A stretch of 64,000 bases of DNA from Ensifer adhaerens (lineage in GTDB: Bacteria; Pseudomonadota; Alphaproteobacteria; Rhizobiales; Rhizobiaceae), in assembly GCA_900215285.1 (NCBI GenBank), contig OCMG01000001.1:62001-126000 (forward strand), in the 5' to 3' direction. Below are positions 25,872 to 36,607 of the stretch, one piece after another (the stretch's first letter is position 1; the number at the start of each line of letters is the position of its first letter). The position numbers were made by a program, and so were the translations under genes. Below the pieces are notes generated by a model. The model did no database searches and was not told the DNA's origin. It worked only from the letters and a program-made list of their open reading frames with translations.

Positions 25872-27629
25872 TCACGCTGCGTCGGTTCGACCTGTCGTTT
25901 GCCGCGCCAGGCTTGCGGCGAAGCTTTCTTCATCGGTCGGGACTCCGAACAGGTAGCCCTGGCCGACAGGGCAGCCCATTTCGGAAAGCATGGCCCGCTG
26001 GGCTTCTGTTTCCACTCCCTCTGCGACCACCGTCAGGCCCAGGGCGCGCCCGAGTTCGATGATAGCGCGGACGATTACCCTTTTGGAGGGCGCCGTGGCG
26101 AGTTCGCTGACAAAGGTGCGGTCTATCTTGATCTCGGTCACCGGAAAACGTTCCAGCGATCGCAGGTTCGAATAGCCTGTGCCGAAATCGTCCACAGAGA
26201 GCCCGACGCCGATCCGTCGCAGCCGCTCGAATGCGTCCATGACGCCGGGCGTGTCGCTGAGGAACATGCTCTCGGTGATCTCGAGAGTGAGCCATGCAGG
26301 GTCCGCGCCGGTATGACGCAGGATGCGGTCCAGCAGTTCGGCCATGTCGTGGCGCAGAAATTCGCCTGCGGACACGTTGACCGAAAAGTGGAGCGGCTTG
26401 TCGCGGTGGGCGTTGAGGTGCACGGCGAACGTCGCGACGGTGGTCAGGCTGCGTTCGGTCAGTTCGAGCAACAACCCCGATCGCTCCGCTGTCTCGATGA
26501 ACCTGCCGGGAAGCTGGCTTCCGAACAGGGGATGGTTCCAGCGGATCAGCGCTTCGGCGCCCAGCCACTCGCCGGTGACAAGGTCCACCTGGGGCTGGAA
26601 ATGATACACGAATTCATTGTTGGCGACCGCGGACTTCAATTCGCGTGTCATGCGCAAACGCCGGCGGGCTTGCTCGTCGTCTGAGTCGCGAAACCGGCGC
26701 GGCCCGCCAAGCGGATCGGACTTGGCTGCCCAGAGGGCGGTGCCGGCATTCCGGATCAGGGACAGGGTGCCGCCCACAGGCTTGCCGATCGCGTATCCGA
26801 TGGCAAAGCGCAGCGAGACACTGGCGCCGGCCACGACGAAGTCCGCGGCAAGCAGGGCGGTGACCATCGAGACGATGGCGTCGGCACTCTGTTCATCCGG
26901 AAGCTGGAAGGCCAGGGCGAACTCGTTTGCGCCCATCCGCGCCACCAGCGCAGCGCCCAGGTCCCTGAGACGCCGTCCGGTTTCGCAGAGCAGGGCATCG
27001 CCGACCTCGAACCCGTAACCGGTGTTGAGATCGTGAAAGTCGATCACATCCAGCTTCACCACCAGAAGCAGCGCCTCGGCTTGCGTTGCGAAGCGCTCGT
27101 CGGCGGTCAGGAGAAACGTTTGACGGTTCAGGCAGCCGGTGAGCTGGTCCAGGTTTGCGACCCGATCCAGCGCGATGTGAGTCTGGCGGATCGCCGAGAC
27201 GTCGCGCAGGATGGCGACATAGAGCAGCGCGTCGCCGACCCAGGCCGGTCTCAGACTGAGACTGTTCCAGAACTCCGATCCGTCCTTGCGGTAGTTGCGC
27301 AGCGTCGCATCCACGGGCTCCGCCGCCTCGATCGCGGCGCGAATGCGCGCGATCTCCGGCTGGTCGCGTTCATTGCCCTGCAAATAGCGGCAGTCCTTGC
27401 CTATGACCTCATGGCGGGCGTAGCCCGTCAGGCGTTCGAAGGACTTGTTGACATAGAGCAAGGGCGAATTGGCCCCCGAACGCTGCCCGATGGCGATCCC
27501 GTCGCTCATTTCCTCGACCAGCGTGGGAAGTATGGACCGGATCGAATCGGTATCGGCCAGCCCGTCGCCGGCGATGCTCGGCACGCGCTTGATGAAGTCC
27601 AACGGCATGAGATTCTTGATTTCTTCCAT
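25872..27629 (-). CDS. LOV-GGDEF-EAL blue-light-type cyclic-di-GMP protein
   Basis: The 585-residue protein (counted from ATG 27629; ATG 27641 is also in frame) has three domains. A PAS domain at about 30-150 contains GKDCRYLQG with C80 at the position of the flavin-adduct cysteine of LOV photoreceptors, and GSEFWNSLSLRP; the usual N-C-R is D-C-R here. A GGDEF-like domain at 160-320 has GANEF (233-237) in place of GGDEF, so cyclase activity is doubtful. The EAL domain at 325-580 keeps E359-A360-L361, ITESMF, DDFGTGYSNL and EGVE, so it should hydrolyse c-di-GMP. A light-modulated phosphodiesterase is the best reading. Confidence 0.85.
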   Translation of the reverse strand: MEEIKNLMPLDFIKRVPSIAGDGLADTDSIRSILPTLVEEMSDGIAIGQRSGANSPLLYVNKSFERLTGYARHEVIGKDCRYLQGNERDQPEIARIRAAIEAAEPVDATLRNYRKDGSEFWNSLSLRPAWVGDALLYVAILRDVSAIRQTHIALDRVANLDQLTGCLNRQTFLLTADERFATQAEALLLVVKLDVIDFHDLNTGYGFEVGDALLCETGRRLRDLGAALVARMGANEFALAFQLPDEQSADAIVSMVTALLAADFVVAGASVSLRFAIGYAIGKPVGGTLSLIRNAGTALWAAKSDPLGGPRRFRDSDDEQARRRLRMTRELKSAVANNEFVYHFQPQVDLVTGEWLGAEALIRWNHPLFGSQLPGRFIETAERSGLLLELTERSLTTVATFAVHLNAHRDKPLHFSVNVSAGEFLRHDMAELLDRILRHTGADPAWLTLEITESMFLSDTPGVMDAFERLRRIGVGLSVDDFGTGYSNLRSLERFPVTEIKIDRTFVSELATAPSKRVIVRAIIELGRALGLTVVAEGVETEAQRAMLSEMGCPVGQGYLFGVPTDEESFAASLARQTTGRTDAA

Positions 27630-27820
27630 GACAGGGAGCATGGACGGCGGCCCGAAACTGGGCAACCCAAAGCCGGGGCGCTTCCAGGACAACCGTCAGC
27701 CGTTTTCGGACAAACTGCGCCTTCTGCCGTCGCCGGATGTCCGAAAGCGGTCGCGATAATCGGACGGCATCACGCCCAAAAGCGCGACGATGGCGCGGCG
27801 CATTGCGGGTGCCGGTTTGG
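27603..27820. repeat. Copy 1 of a 218-bp duplication
   Basis: This segment and 28460-28677 are the same length apart throughout (offset 857, no gaps), with roughly a dozen mismatches in the central 160 bases. Both contain the 3' end of a GlxA-type regulator gene, its downstream spacer and the start of a MEEI(K/R)NL(M/L)P leader frame on the minus strand. Confidence 0.8.
27696..27818 (-). pseudogene. Remnant: C-terminal tail of a GlxA/AraC-type regulator
   Basis: About 40 codons read PAMRRAIVALLGVMPSDYRD, then RFRTSGDGRRRSLSENG and a stop. They match the tail of the intact GlxA-type regulator that ends at 28553 (AMRRAFVSHVGVTPSDYRD, RFRTSGDGTRSSLSENG). The rest of the gene is gone: upstream DNA belongs to the PilZ gene. 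It lies in copy 1 of the 218-bp duplication and shows that the locus once held two regulator/effector units. Confidence 0.8.
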
Positions 27821-27870
27821 GGCGATTGCTCCGGGGCTGCGACCGCTGCCGGGCCAGGCGCCCTCCCGCC

Positions 27871-28257
27871 TCAGACGAGGCCTTCGAGGCCGTAGAGGGC
27901 GGGGCGGATCTCCTCGAGCAGAGCGAAGGGATCGGCCAGCGAGGCGAAGACATTGATGAACACGGTCGGCTGCTCCCGGATGAAGCGGACATGCAGCACG
28001 CCGTTCTCGCGGTGCACGACCGCGCAGCCGATATGATACTGGCGGTCGCCGATCGAGATGAAGAAATGGTCCGGAATGTCATGGCGATGGCTGGTGGCCA
28101 TCAAACCGTTCTCCGAAATGTCGAGGACGCGCAACTGGGCCTGGCTCACCTGCCGCACTCCCCTGAGCGTGAAGAGCACATGGACGAGAACATTGCAACT
28201 GCGGCGCACCCGGATGCGGGATTCCTGCTCAAAGGCCAGTTTCGTCAGGTAGTTCAT
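27871..28257 (-). CDS. PilZ-domain protein
   Basis: The 128-residue protein has the features of a PilZ c-di-GMP receptor: RIRVRRSCNVLVHV near the start (RxxxR motif) and a D-x-SENGLMATS motif near residue 55, followed by beta strands. It is a stand-alone domain that would bind c-di-GMP and change a partner. The neighbouring LOV-GGDEF-EAL gene on the same strand makes a local c-di-GMP circuit likely. ATG 28257 was chosen since the longer in-frame upstream sequence lacks family resemblance. Confidence 0.7.
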   Translation of the reverse strand: MNYLTKLAFEQESRIRVRRSCNVLVHVLFTLRGVRQVSQAQLRVLDISENGLMATSHRHDIPDHFFISIGDRQYHIGCAVVHRENGVLHVRFIREQPTVFINVFASLADPFALLEEIRPALYGLEGLV

Positions 28258-28459
28258 ACGAGAAGACCTGCTCTTGTGGAATGTTATCTGACTTGGTCCC
28301 CGGCGTGTCGGCGTCGGAACGCTCACGATCCCTTCGGCAGGTGGCACGATGAGAATTGCCTCCGTCATGTTCCCCGGCATTTCCCGCCAGTTCGACTTTC
28401 TGTGCCTGTTCGATGACGTGAAGCCGGGCGACAACGTCGTCGCGCTTCATGAAGTCCGC

Positions 28460-28677
28460 CGGCAGGAGGTTTCTGATTTCTTCCATGGCAGGGAGCATGG
28501 ACGGCGGCCCGAAACCGGGCAACCCGCAGCCGGGGCGGCTCCAGGACAACCGTCAGCCGTTTTCGGACAAACTGCTCCTTGTGCCGTCGCCGGAAGTCCG
28601 GAAGCGATCGCGATAATCGGACGGCGTCACGCCGACATGCGAAACGAAGGCGCGGCGCATTGCGCGCGCCGATCCAA
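28460..28677. repeat. Copy 2 of the 218-bp duplication
   Basis: This is the partner of 27603-27820. Here the GlxA-type gene is intact. The leader frame after it (MEEIRNLLPADFMKR, from ATG 28486 downward) resembles the N terminus of the LOV protein (MEEIKNLMPLDFIKR) but leads into unrelated sequence before the PilZ gene. Confidence 0.8.
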
Positions 28678-29539
28678 ACCCACTCCTCTCCGCGATCGAT
28701 GCGATCGGCAACCGGCTGCCTTCCAGAAGGAAGCGGGCAACGTCGATCCGCGTGAGGTCGACATATTCGGATGGCGAGATGCCGATCTCCTGGGAAAAGA
28801 CACGCGTGAAGTTGCGCGGGCTCATCGCCGCGATCTTCGCCAGGGCGGTGACCGAGAGGTCGGCCGCGGGATGGTTGAGCACAAATTGCTGGACGCTGTG
28901 CAGACGGCTGCGGTCGCTCGCCTGCGCCGCCAACTGCACGCTGAACTGCGACTGGTCGCCGGGCCGCTTCAGAAAGACGACGAGCCGACGCGCGACGTAG
29001 AGCGCCACATCCCGGCCGAGGTCCTCCTCCACGAGGGAAAGACCGAGGTCGATCGCAGCACTGGATCCGGCAGAGGTGATCATCGCGCCGTCACGGACAA
29101 AGACCCGATCGCCTTCAACCTGTCCTTCGGGGAAGCGCTCGGCAAGCAGGGTTGCGTACTGCCAGTGCGTGGTCACGCATCGGCCCTTGAGCAGGCCCGC
29201 CTCGCCGAGCACGAAGGCCCCTGTGCAGACGGAGCCGTAGCGCCGGGCCCGCCCTGCAATATCCACCAGCCAGTCGATGATCTGCCCGCCGGGACGTTTC
29301 GGAACACCGACGCTCCCGGCCACGAGCACGGTATCGGGGTCACCGGGATACGCATCAAAGGCACAGTCGGGCAGGACTCTTAGTCCCGATGCGCAGCGGA
29401 TCGTGCGATCGTCTTCTGCGACGATGGCAACCTCGTAGAACATCTTGCCGGCACGCGCGTTCGCTTCGGCGAACACGTCCATGAGCCCGGCAAGTTCCAG
29501 GGAATGCACGTCCGGAGGCACGAAGATCACGATCCGCAT
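28553..29539 (-). CDS. GlxA-family transcriptional regulator (DJ-1/PfpI plus AraC)
   Basis: The 328-residue protein starts at ATG 29539 (GGGAGA site). Residues about 1-170 form a DJ-1/PfpI-like domain (MRIVIFVPPDVHSLELAGL, then YGSVCTGAFVLGEAGLL with the nucleophile-elbow cysteine, and TTHW). Residues about 215-325 carry two AraC helix-turn-helix motifs (SVTALAKIAAMSPRNFTRVF, and IASIAERSGFGSARAMRRAF). Proteins of this type regulate amine, arginine or aldehyde metabolism; the ligand here is unknown. Its 3' end is duplicated at 27696. Confidence 0.9.
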   Translation of the reverse strand: MRIVIFVPPDVHSLELAGLMDVFAEANARAGKMFYEVAIVAEDDRTIRCASGLRVLPDCAFDAYPGDPDTVLVAGSVGVPKRPGGQIIDWLVDIAGRARRYGSVCTGAFVLGEAGLLKGRCVTTHWQYATLLAERFPEGQVEGDRVFVRDGAMITSAGSSAAIDLGLSLVEEDLGRDVALYVARRLVVFLKRPGDQSQFSVQLAAQASDRSRLHSVQQFVLNHPAADLSVTALAKIAAMSPRNFTRVFSQEIGISPSEYVDLTRIDVARFLLEGSRLPIASIAERSGFGSARAMRRAFVSHVGVTPSDYRDRFRTSGDGTRSSLSENG

Positions 29540-29801
29540 AAGGATATCTCCCACCGCACACAAGACCTCAGAGCTCTCGACGAGGCTGTGCGCCGACGCC
29601 CGTCTGGTGCGGAGACGTTCACTCAGCGCCACCAGATCGTCAAAGTCAAATGATCAGGGTCCAACTGGGGGAGCGGTGTATCCGAGAGTGTGTGACGACC
29701 GTTCTGGATCTTCGTCCAGGAGAGGCTGCTGCATGGCACAGGTCTTGAGGGTCGATCCGTCACGGACTTGTAATTTCCGAAAAATGATTAATATGTGAGC
29801 A

Positions 29802-30668
29802 ATGTCGAATGCTCTGCGCATCGCACGCGGCCGCTTCGGGAGGGTGGCGCTGCTGGATATGGATCGGCCCCTGGTGCGGCACGCGCACCCGCATTGCCAT
29901 GTTCTGTTGAAGGTCGAGGGCGCCGACACACAGTTTTCGGTGCGCGACAAGCTCGTGCCACTCACGGATGAAAGCGCTGTTCTCATCAACGCCTGGGAGC
30001 CGCATGCCTATGCGCACGACCAGTCGCGGCCGAAGACGGTCATCCTTGCGCTCTACATAGAACCGCAGTGGCTCGGTCATTTCCGGCCGAACTGGGCGGC
30101 GAGCCACGCGCCCGACTTCTTCGCTTCCAATGTCGGCTCGATCACCTACAGCATCCGCTCGCGTGCACGCACGCTCGCCGACGCCATGGTGCATGAGCCC
30201 AACGGCACAGACATGCACGAGGAGCTTCTCGGCGAACTGATGATCGCCGTCATCGAACGCTTTGCCGAATGGCGGGCGGTGCCGAATTCGATCCGTGACC
30301 TCGCCTTGCGCCACCGGGTTGATTTCCGTATCCGCAAGGCCGTCGAGCGCATGAAGGCGGCGCCGAGCGAAATCGCCGATCTCGATCTGCTCGCGACCGA
30401 CGTCGGCCTGTCGCGGGCGCATTTCTTCCGGCTGTTCGAGACCTCGATGGGGGTGACGCCGCGGGTCTTCCTCAATGTGCAGCGGCTGGAACAGGCGGTT
30501 GCGGCCGTCGCCGACGGCGCGCAGAGCTTCGCGGCGATCGGCGACCAGCTCGGATTTTCCGTGCCGGCGCATTTCTCGCGCTTCTTCCACGATCATGCCG
30601 GCTCCTCGCCGAGCATCTTCCGCAGTGTGAGCCGCCTGTCGGCTCACGATTTTGAGACTCCTCGGTAA
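29802..30668 (+). CDS. AraC-family transcriptional regulator
   Basis: The 288-residue protein has an N-terminal cupin-like sensing domain (RHAHPHCHVLLKVEG, INAWEPHAYAH) and a C-terminal AraC domain with two helix-turn-helix motifs (LDLLATDVGLSRAHFFRLFE, and FAAIGDQLGFSVPAHFSRFF). It ends 91 bases before the molybdenum-hydroxylase/CoA-ligase operon, on the same strand. It is the obvious candidate activator of that operon. It is divergent from the GlxA-type regulator, with 262 bases between them in which no gene was seen. Confidence 0.9.
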   Translation: MSNALRIARGRFGRVALLDMDRPLVRHAHPHCHVLLKVEGADTQFSVRDKLVPLTDESAVLINAWEPHAYAHDQSRPKTVILALYIEPQWLGHFRPNWAASHAPDFFASNVGSITYSIRSRARTLADAMVHEPNGTDMHEELLGELMIAVIERFAEWRAVPNSIRDLALRHRVDFRIRKAVERMKAAPSEIADLDLLATDVGLSRAHFFRLFETSMGVTPRVFLNVQRLEQAVAAVADGAQSFAAIGDQLGFSVPAHFSRFFHDHAGSSPSIFRSVSRLSAHDFETPR

Positions 30669-30759
30669 GGTCTGAGACAGGGCGGTATCGCCCGACCGGC
30701 CGCCCTTCTCCACCCTTTGCTCCACGGCACCCCTTCACCAACGGGTGCGGGAGGAGCGA

Positions 30760-33735
30760 ATGACCAGATTGGAAACGGCGGGCGGCCTGATTGGCCAGAC
30801 CGTCCAACGGGTCGAGGACGCCGGACTTCTGACCGGCCGCGGCCGCTACATCGACGACCTGCCCGTCCGGCGCGACACCGCGCATCTGGCGATCCTGCGC
30901 TCGCCGCACGGCCATGCCGAGATCCGCTCGATCGATACGACAGCCGCCCGTGCACTGCCCGGCGTCTTCGCCGTGCTGACCGGCGACGATGTGGCGCGGC
31001 TTACCCGCAGCATGACCGTCGGGGTCAAGGCCAATGTCGAATGCTGGCCGATCGCCCGCGACCGGGTGCGCTATGTCGGCGAACCCGTCGCCCTCGTCGT
31101 CGCCGAGAACCGCTATGTCGCCGAGGATGCGCTCGACCTGATCGAGGTCGAGTACGAGCGGCTTATCGCCATTGTCGATCCCGAGAAGGCACTTGCCGCA
31201 GACGCACCGGTCTTGCATCCCTCGCTCGGCACCAACCTCATAAACGAGCGCAGCTTTCGCTACGGCGACCCCGAAGCAGCGCTCGCGACTGCGGACCACC
31301 GCATTTCCATCCGCATCGCCTATCCGCGCAATTCCTGCACGCCCATCGAAACCTACGGGGTCATCGCAGAATACGATCCAGGGGAGGACGCCTATGACGT
31401 TACCGCGAATTTTCAGGGACCGTTCTCGATCCATGCCGTGATTTCCCGCGCGCTGAACGTGCCCGGCAACCGCATGCGGCTGCGCACGCCGCCTGATTCC
31501 GGCGGCTCCTTCGGCATCAAGCAGGGCGTCTTTCCCTATGTGATCCTCGCCGCCGTCGCCGCCCGCGTTGCAGGACGGCCGGTGAAATGGATCGAGGACC
31601 GGCTCGAACACCTGACAGCCTCCGTTTCGGCGACCAACCGTGTCACGACGCTCGAGGCAGCCGTTGCCGCCGACGGCCGCATCACAGCACTCTGCTGGGA
31701 CCAACTGGAAGATTGCGGCGCGCATCTCCGCGCACCGGAGCCGGCGACCCTCTACCGCATGCATGGCAACATGACCGGCGCCTATGCGATCGAAAACGTC
31801 GCCATCCGCAACCGCGTCGTCCTCACCAACAAGACACCGACCGGGCTCAACCGCGGCTTTGGCGGACCGCAGGTCTATTTCGCGCTCGAGCGGCTCGTGC
31901 ACAAGATCGCCGACGAACTTGGCCTCGACAGGCTTGCCGTCATCCGCCGCAACCTCGTGCCGGCCGACGCCTTTCCATATCGCACGGCGACCGGCGGGCT
32001 TCTGGATTCGGGCGACTATCAAACCGCAATCGATCGCGCCTGTGCAGAAGGCGGTCTCGATGCTCTGCGGCTGCGAAGGGATCAAGCGCGTGCCGAAGGG
32101 CGCCTTTACGGCATCGGCTATGCGACGGTTGTCGAGCCGAGCGTCTCGAACATGGGTTATATCACGACGGTGCTCACGCCGGAGGAGAGAGCGAAGGCGG
32201 GTCCGAAGAACGGCGCCCAGTCCGTTGCAACGGTGGCCATCGATCCACTCGGCTCCGTCACCGTCAAGGTTGCGTCAGTACCGCAGGGCCAGGGCCATCG
32301 CACCGTTCTGGCGCAGGTGGTCGCCGAGCGGCTCGGCCTTCCCCTGGAGGCCGTGCGCGTCAATACCGAACTCGACACGGCGCGCGACGCCTGGTCGATT
32401 GCCTCGGGCAATTATGCAAGCCGGTTTGCTGCAGCCGTCGCCGGTGCTGCGGCACTTGCCGCCGACCGTATCAGGGAACGTCTTGCAGCGATCGCTGCTA
32501 GCCAGCTCAATGTCACGGCGGATCGCATCGACTTCAAAGCCGGAAAGCTTTTCGATCGCGACAATCCGGACAATGCCATCTCCTTCGGGCGTGTGGCGGC
32601 TGCAAGCCACTGGGCGCCAGGCACCCTGCCTGATGGAACCGGCAATACCATCCGCGAGACGGTTTTCTGGACGCCTGAGCAACTCGAGGCGCCGACGGCA
32701 GCGGACGGCATCAACTCCTCGCTTTGCCATGGCTTCATCTTCGACATATGCGGCGTGGAAATCGACCGGGCGACCGGCCAGGTCCGCATCGACCGCTACG
32801 TGACGATGCACGACTGCGGCCGCATCCTGCATCCCGGCATGGTCGACGGTCAGGTGCGCGGCGGCTTCGCCCAAGCCGTCGGTGCAGCACTCTACGAGGA
32901 ATATGCCTATGGCGGCGATGGCAGCTTCCTGACCGGCACGCTCGCCGACTACCTCATCCCGACCGTGATGGAGACGCCGGAGCCGCTGATCCTCCATCAC
33001 GAGACGCCATCGCCCTTCACACCGCTTGGCGCAAAGGGCGTCGGCGAGGGCAATTGCATGTCGACGCCGGTCTGCATCGCCAATGCCGTCGCCGATGCGC
33101 TCGGGGTCGAGGACATCCGGCTGCCGCTGTCACCGAGCCGGATCAGCGAATGGCTCTATGGCGAGGAGCGCGCGCCGTCGAAACCTCAAGGTTCGATCCC
33201 CGTTGCCACCGGCGCCTCCGGCGAACGGTTGCTGACGGGCTCGGGCTCGGCCGAAGTCGCCGCCACTCGCGATGCCGTCTGGACGATGCTGCTCGACCCG
33301 AACACGCTGAAGGCCATCATTCCCGGCGCACACGAGGTGCGAAAGGTTTCCGACACGCATTTTCGCGCCGAGGTCACACTCGGCATCGGTCCGGTCAAGG
33401 GCCGATACCGCGCCGACATCCGTCTCTCCGACATGGTGGCACCTGAAGCGGTCACGCTGTCCGGTGGCACGGAGGGCGCACTCGGTTCCGGTCGCGGCAC
33501 GGGCCGTGTCACGCTGACGGAAACGGCGACCGGCACACGAATAGACTATCGATATGAGGCCGCCATCGGCGGCAAGGTCGCCTCTGTGGGCGGCCGACTT
33601 CTCGACGGCGCGGCGCGCGTGGTGATCGGACAGTTCTTCCAGGCGCTCGCCCGTCATGCCGGCGGCGGAGGGCCTCCCAGCGCCGCCGCCGGCTTCACTC
33701 AACGGCTCTTGAGCCTTTTCAGGAGGCGCAGATGA
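30760..33735 (+). CDS. Molybdenum hydroxylase large subunit fused to a CoxG-like SRPBCC domain
   Basis: The 991-residue protein starts at ATG 30760 behind GGGAGGAG. Residues about 10-800 are a CoxL/XdhB-type molybdopterin-binding subunit (GRGRYIDDL, YVGEPVALVVAENRYVAEDA, GGSFGIKQ, LNRGFGGPQ, GKGVGEGN-like KGVGEGN with the active-site glutamate near residue 763). Residues about 823-965 form a CoxG-like SRPBCC domain (GSGSAEVAATRDAVWTML, then GRYRADIRLSD). CoxG is normally a separate recruitment protein, so the fusion is notable. No CoxL-type AYRCSFR motif is seen, so CO is not the substrate. With a CoA ligase, crotonase and BenE nearby, hydroxylation of an aromatic or heterocyclic acid or its CoA ester is likely. 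Confidence 0.88.
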   Translation: MTRLETAGGLIGQTVQRVEDAGLLTGRGRYIDDLPVRRDTAHLAILRSPHGHAEIRSIDTTAARALPGVFAVLTGDDVARLTRSMTVGVKANVECWPIARDRVRYVGEPVALVVAENRYVAEDALDLIEVEYERLIAIVDPEKALAADAPVLHPSLGTNLINERSFRYGDPEAALATADHRISIRIAYPRNSCTPIETYGVIAEYDPGEDAYDVTANFQGPFSIHAVISRALNVPGNRMRLRTPPDSGGSFGIKQGVFPYVILAAVAARVAGRPVKWIEDRLEHLTASVSATNRVTTLEAAVAADGRITALCWDQLEDCGAHLRAPEPATLYRMHGNMTGAYAIENVAIRNRVVLTNKTPTGLNRGFGGPQVYFALERLVHKIADELGLDRLAVIRRNLVPADAFPYRTATGGLLDSGDYQTAIDRACAEGGLDALRLRRDQARAEGRLYGIGYATVVEPSVSNMGYITTVLTPEERAKAGPKNGAQSVATVAIDPLGSVTVKVASVPQGQGHRTVLAQVVAERLGLPLEAVRVNTELDTARDAWSIASGNYASRFAAAVAGAAALAADRIRERLAAIAASQLNVTADRIDFKAGKLFDRDNPDNAISFGRVAAASHWAPGTLPDGTGNTIRETVFWTPEQLEAPTAADGINSSLCHGFIFDICGVEIDRATGQVRIDRYVTMHDCGRILHPGMVDGQVRGGFAQAVGAALYEEYAYGGDGSFLTGTLADYLIPTVMETPEPLILHHETPSPFTPLGAKGVGEGNCMSTPVCIANAVADALGVEDIRLPLSPSRISEWLYGEERAPSKPQGSIPVATGASGERLLTGSGSAEVAATRDAVWTMLLDPNTLKAIIPGAHEVRKVSDTHFRAEVTLGIGPVKGRYRADIRLSDMVAPEAVTLSGGTEGALGSGRGTGRVTLTETATGTRIDYRYEAAIGGKVASVGGRLLDGAARVVIGQFFQALARHAGGGGPPSAAAGFTQRLLSLFRRRR

Positions 33736-34559
33736 AGCCTGCATCCTTCGATTTCCTCTGCCCGGACACGCTGGAGGAAGCGCTTTCCGCACTCGCCGAG
33801 GGCGGCGGTGAGGCTCGCGTCATCTCCGGTGGGCAGTCTCTGGTGCCGATGCTCAACATGCGACTCGCTCGTCCAGGCCTGCTGGTCGACATCATGCGGC
33901 TCGAGGCTCTGCGCCGGATCGAAACTTCCGGCGACGAGATCACAGTCGGCGCCGGCGTGCGGCAGGCGGAACTGGAAGCCTGGGCAAATCTTTCGCGCGA
34001 CCTGCCGCTTCTGGCCGCCGCCTTCCCCTGGCTCGGCCATGTGCAGACCCGGGCGCGCGGCACGGTCTGCGGCTCTGTTGCCCATGCCGACCCGAGCGCA
34101 GAGTTGCCGCTTTCCCTGGTGACACTCGGTGGTGCGGTGAGCCTGCGCAGCCGAAAGCAGAAGCGCAAGGTCAAGGCGGATGACTTCTTCATCGGCATGA
34201 TGGCGACCGATCTCGCCGAGGGCGAGATGATCGAAGCCGTGCATTTCCCCAAAGCCCGGCCCGCCAGCGGTTATGCCTTCCGCGAGATTGGCCGGAGACA
34301 TGGCGATTTCGCCATCGTCGCCTGCGCGGCCGTCGCCGACGAAAAAGGACTGCGGCTCGGCATTGCAGGGGTCGATGACCGGCCACGCGTCTTCGCGCTG
34401 CCTGCGCTCGACGACGACCAGTTCGACGATGCCCTCAACGATATCGCCTGGTCGCTGAACGCCCGCGACGACATTCACGCCAGCGCCCGCTACCGGCGCG
34501 AACTGGTCCGCAATCTCGGTCGCGAGACCCTGAAGGAGGCAAGCCGATGCCGCGCATGA
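33732..34559 (+). CDS. Molybdenum hydroxylase FAD-binding subunit (CoxM type)
   Basis: The 275-residue protein is of CoxM/XdhC-FAD type: PASFDFLCPDTLEEALSALA, the FAD motif SGGQSLVPMLNMRLARP, then VGAGVRQAELE and the second FAD motif (T)RGTVCGSVAHADPSAELP. It carries electrons between the 2Fe-2S subunit and the acceptor. It overlaps the large-subunit stop by four bases (ATGA) and the next gene by 13 bases. Confidence 0.93.
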   Translation: MKPASFDFLCPDTLEEALSALAEGGGEARVISGGQSLVPMLNMRLARPGLLVDIMRLEALRRIETSGDEITVGAGVRQAELEAWANLSRDLPLLAAAFPWLGHVQTRARGTVCGSVAHADPSAELPLSLVTLGGAVSLRSRKQKRKVKADDFFIGMMATDLAEGEMIEAVHFPKARPASGYAFREIGRRHGDFAIVACAAVADEKGLRLGIAGVDDRPRVFALPALDDDQFDDALNDIAWSLNARDDIHASARYRRELVRNLGRETLKEASRCRA

Positions 34560-35051
34560 ACGCTGCCCACAGGCATGTGGTCGAATTCAAGCTGAACGGC
34601 CAGAAAGTCCGTGCAGAGGCCGAAAACCGCATGCTGCTCTCGGACCTGCTGCGCCACGAAGTCGGGCTGACCGGCACCCATGTCGGCTGCGAGCACGGCG
34701 TTTGCGGCGCCTGCACCGTGCAGATCGACGGAAAGCCGGCACGCGCCTGCCTGACGCTTGCCCAGCAGGTGCGCGGCAGCGATGTGCGGACCGTGGAAGC
34801 GCTGGCTCCCGGTCCGGCCGAGCTTTCCCCGCTTCAGGCGGCCTTTCGCCGCCATCACGGCCTGCAATGCGGCTTCTGTACACCCGGCATCCTGATGTCA
34901 CTCGACGCGCTCTTGCGTGAGCAGCCGGACGTCGGCCGGGAAGAGATACGCGAACACCTCTCCGGCCATCTCTGCCGGTGCACGGGCTACGCGACCATCG
35001 TCGAGGCGGCGCTCGCCGCCGCGGAGGAACAACGGAAGGAGGAGACACCCA

Positions 35052-35059
<8 letters not shown>
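34547..35059 (+). CDS. Molybdenum hydroxylase 2Fe-2S subunit (CoxS type)
   Basis: The 170-residue protein starts at ATG 34547 behind AAGGAGG, inside the end of the FAD subunit gene. It has the plant-ferredoxin-type cluster (GCEHGVCGACTVQIDGKPARAC) and the four-cysteine helical cluster (QCGFCTPG and HLCRCTGY). It completes the L-M-S heterotrimer; this order (large, medium, small) differs from the M-S-L order of true CO dehydrogenase operons. Confidence 0.94.
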
Positions 35060-36569
<1,510 letters not shown>

Positions 36570-36607
36570 GCGACCAGACCGCCACAAGACCCATGAAAGG
36601 ACATTCC

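Noticed and set aside
28229..28549. 106-codon frame beginning like the LOV protein leader
   Set aside because: Only the first 15 or so residues after MEEI match; the rest is not protein-like and overlaps the PilZ start. It is better explained by the 218-bp duplication.
30472..32085. 537-codon minus-strand open frame
   Set aside because: It is a high-G+C antisense shadow of the molybdenum hydroxylase large subunit.
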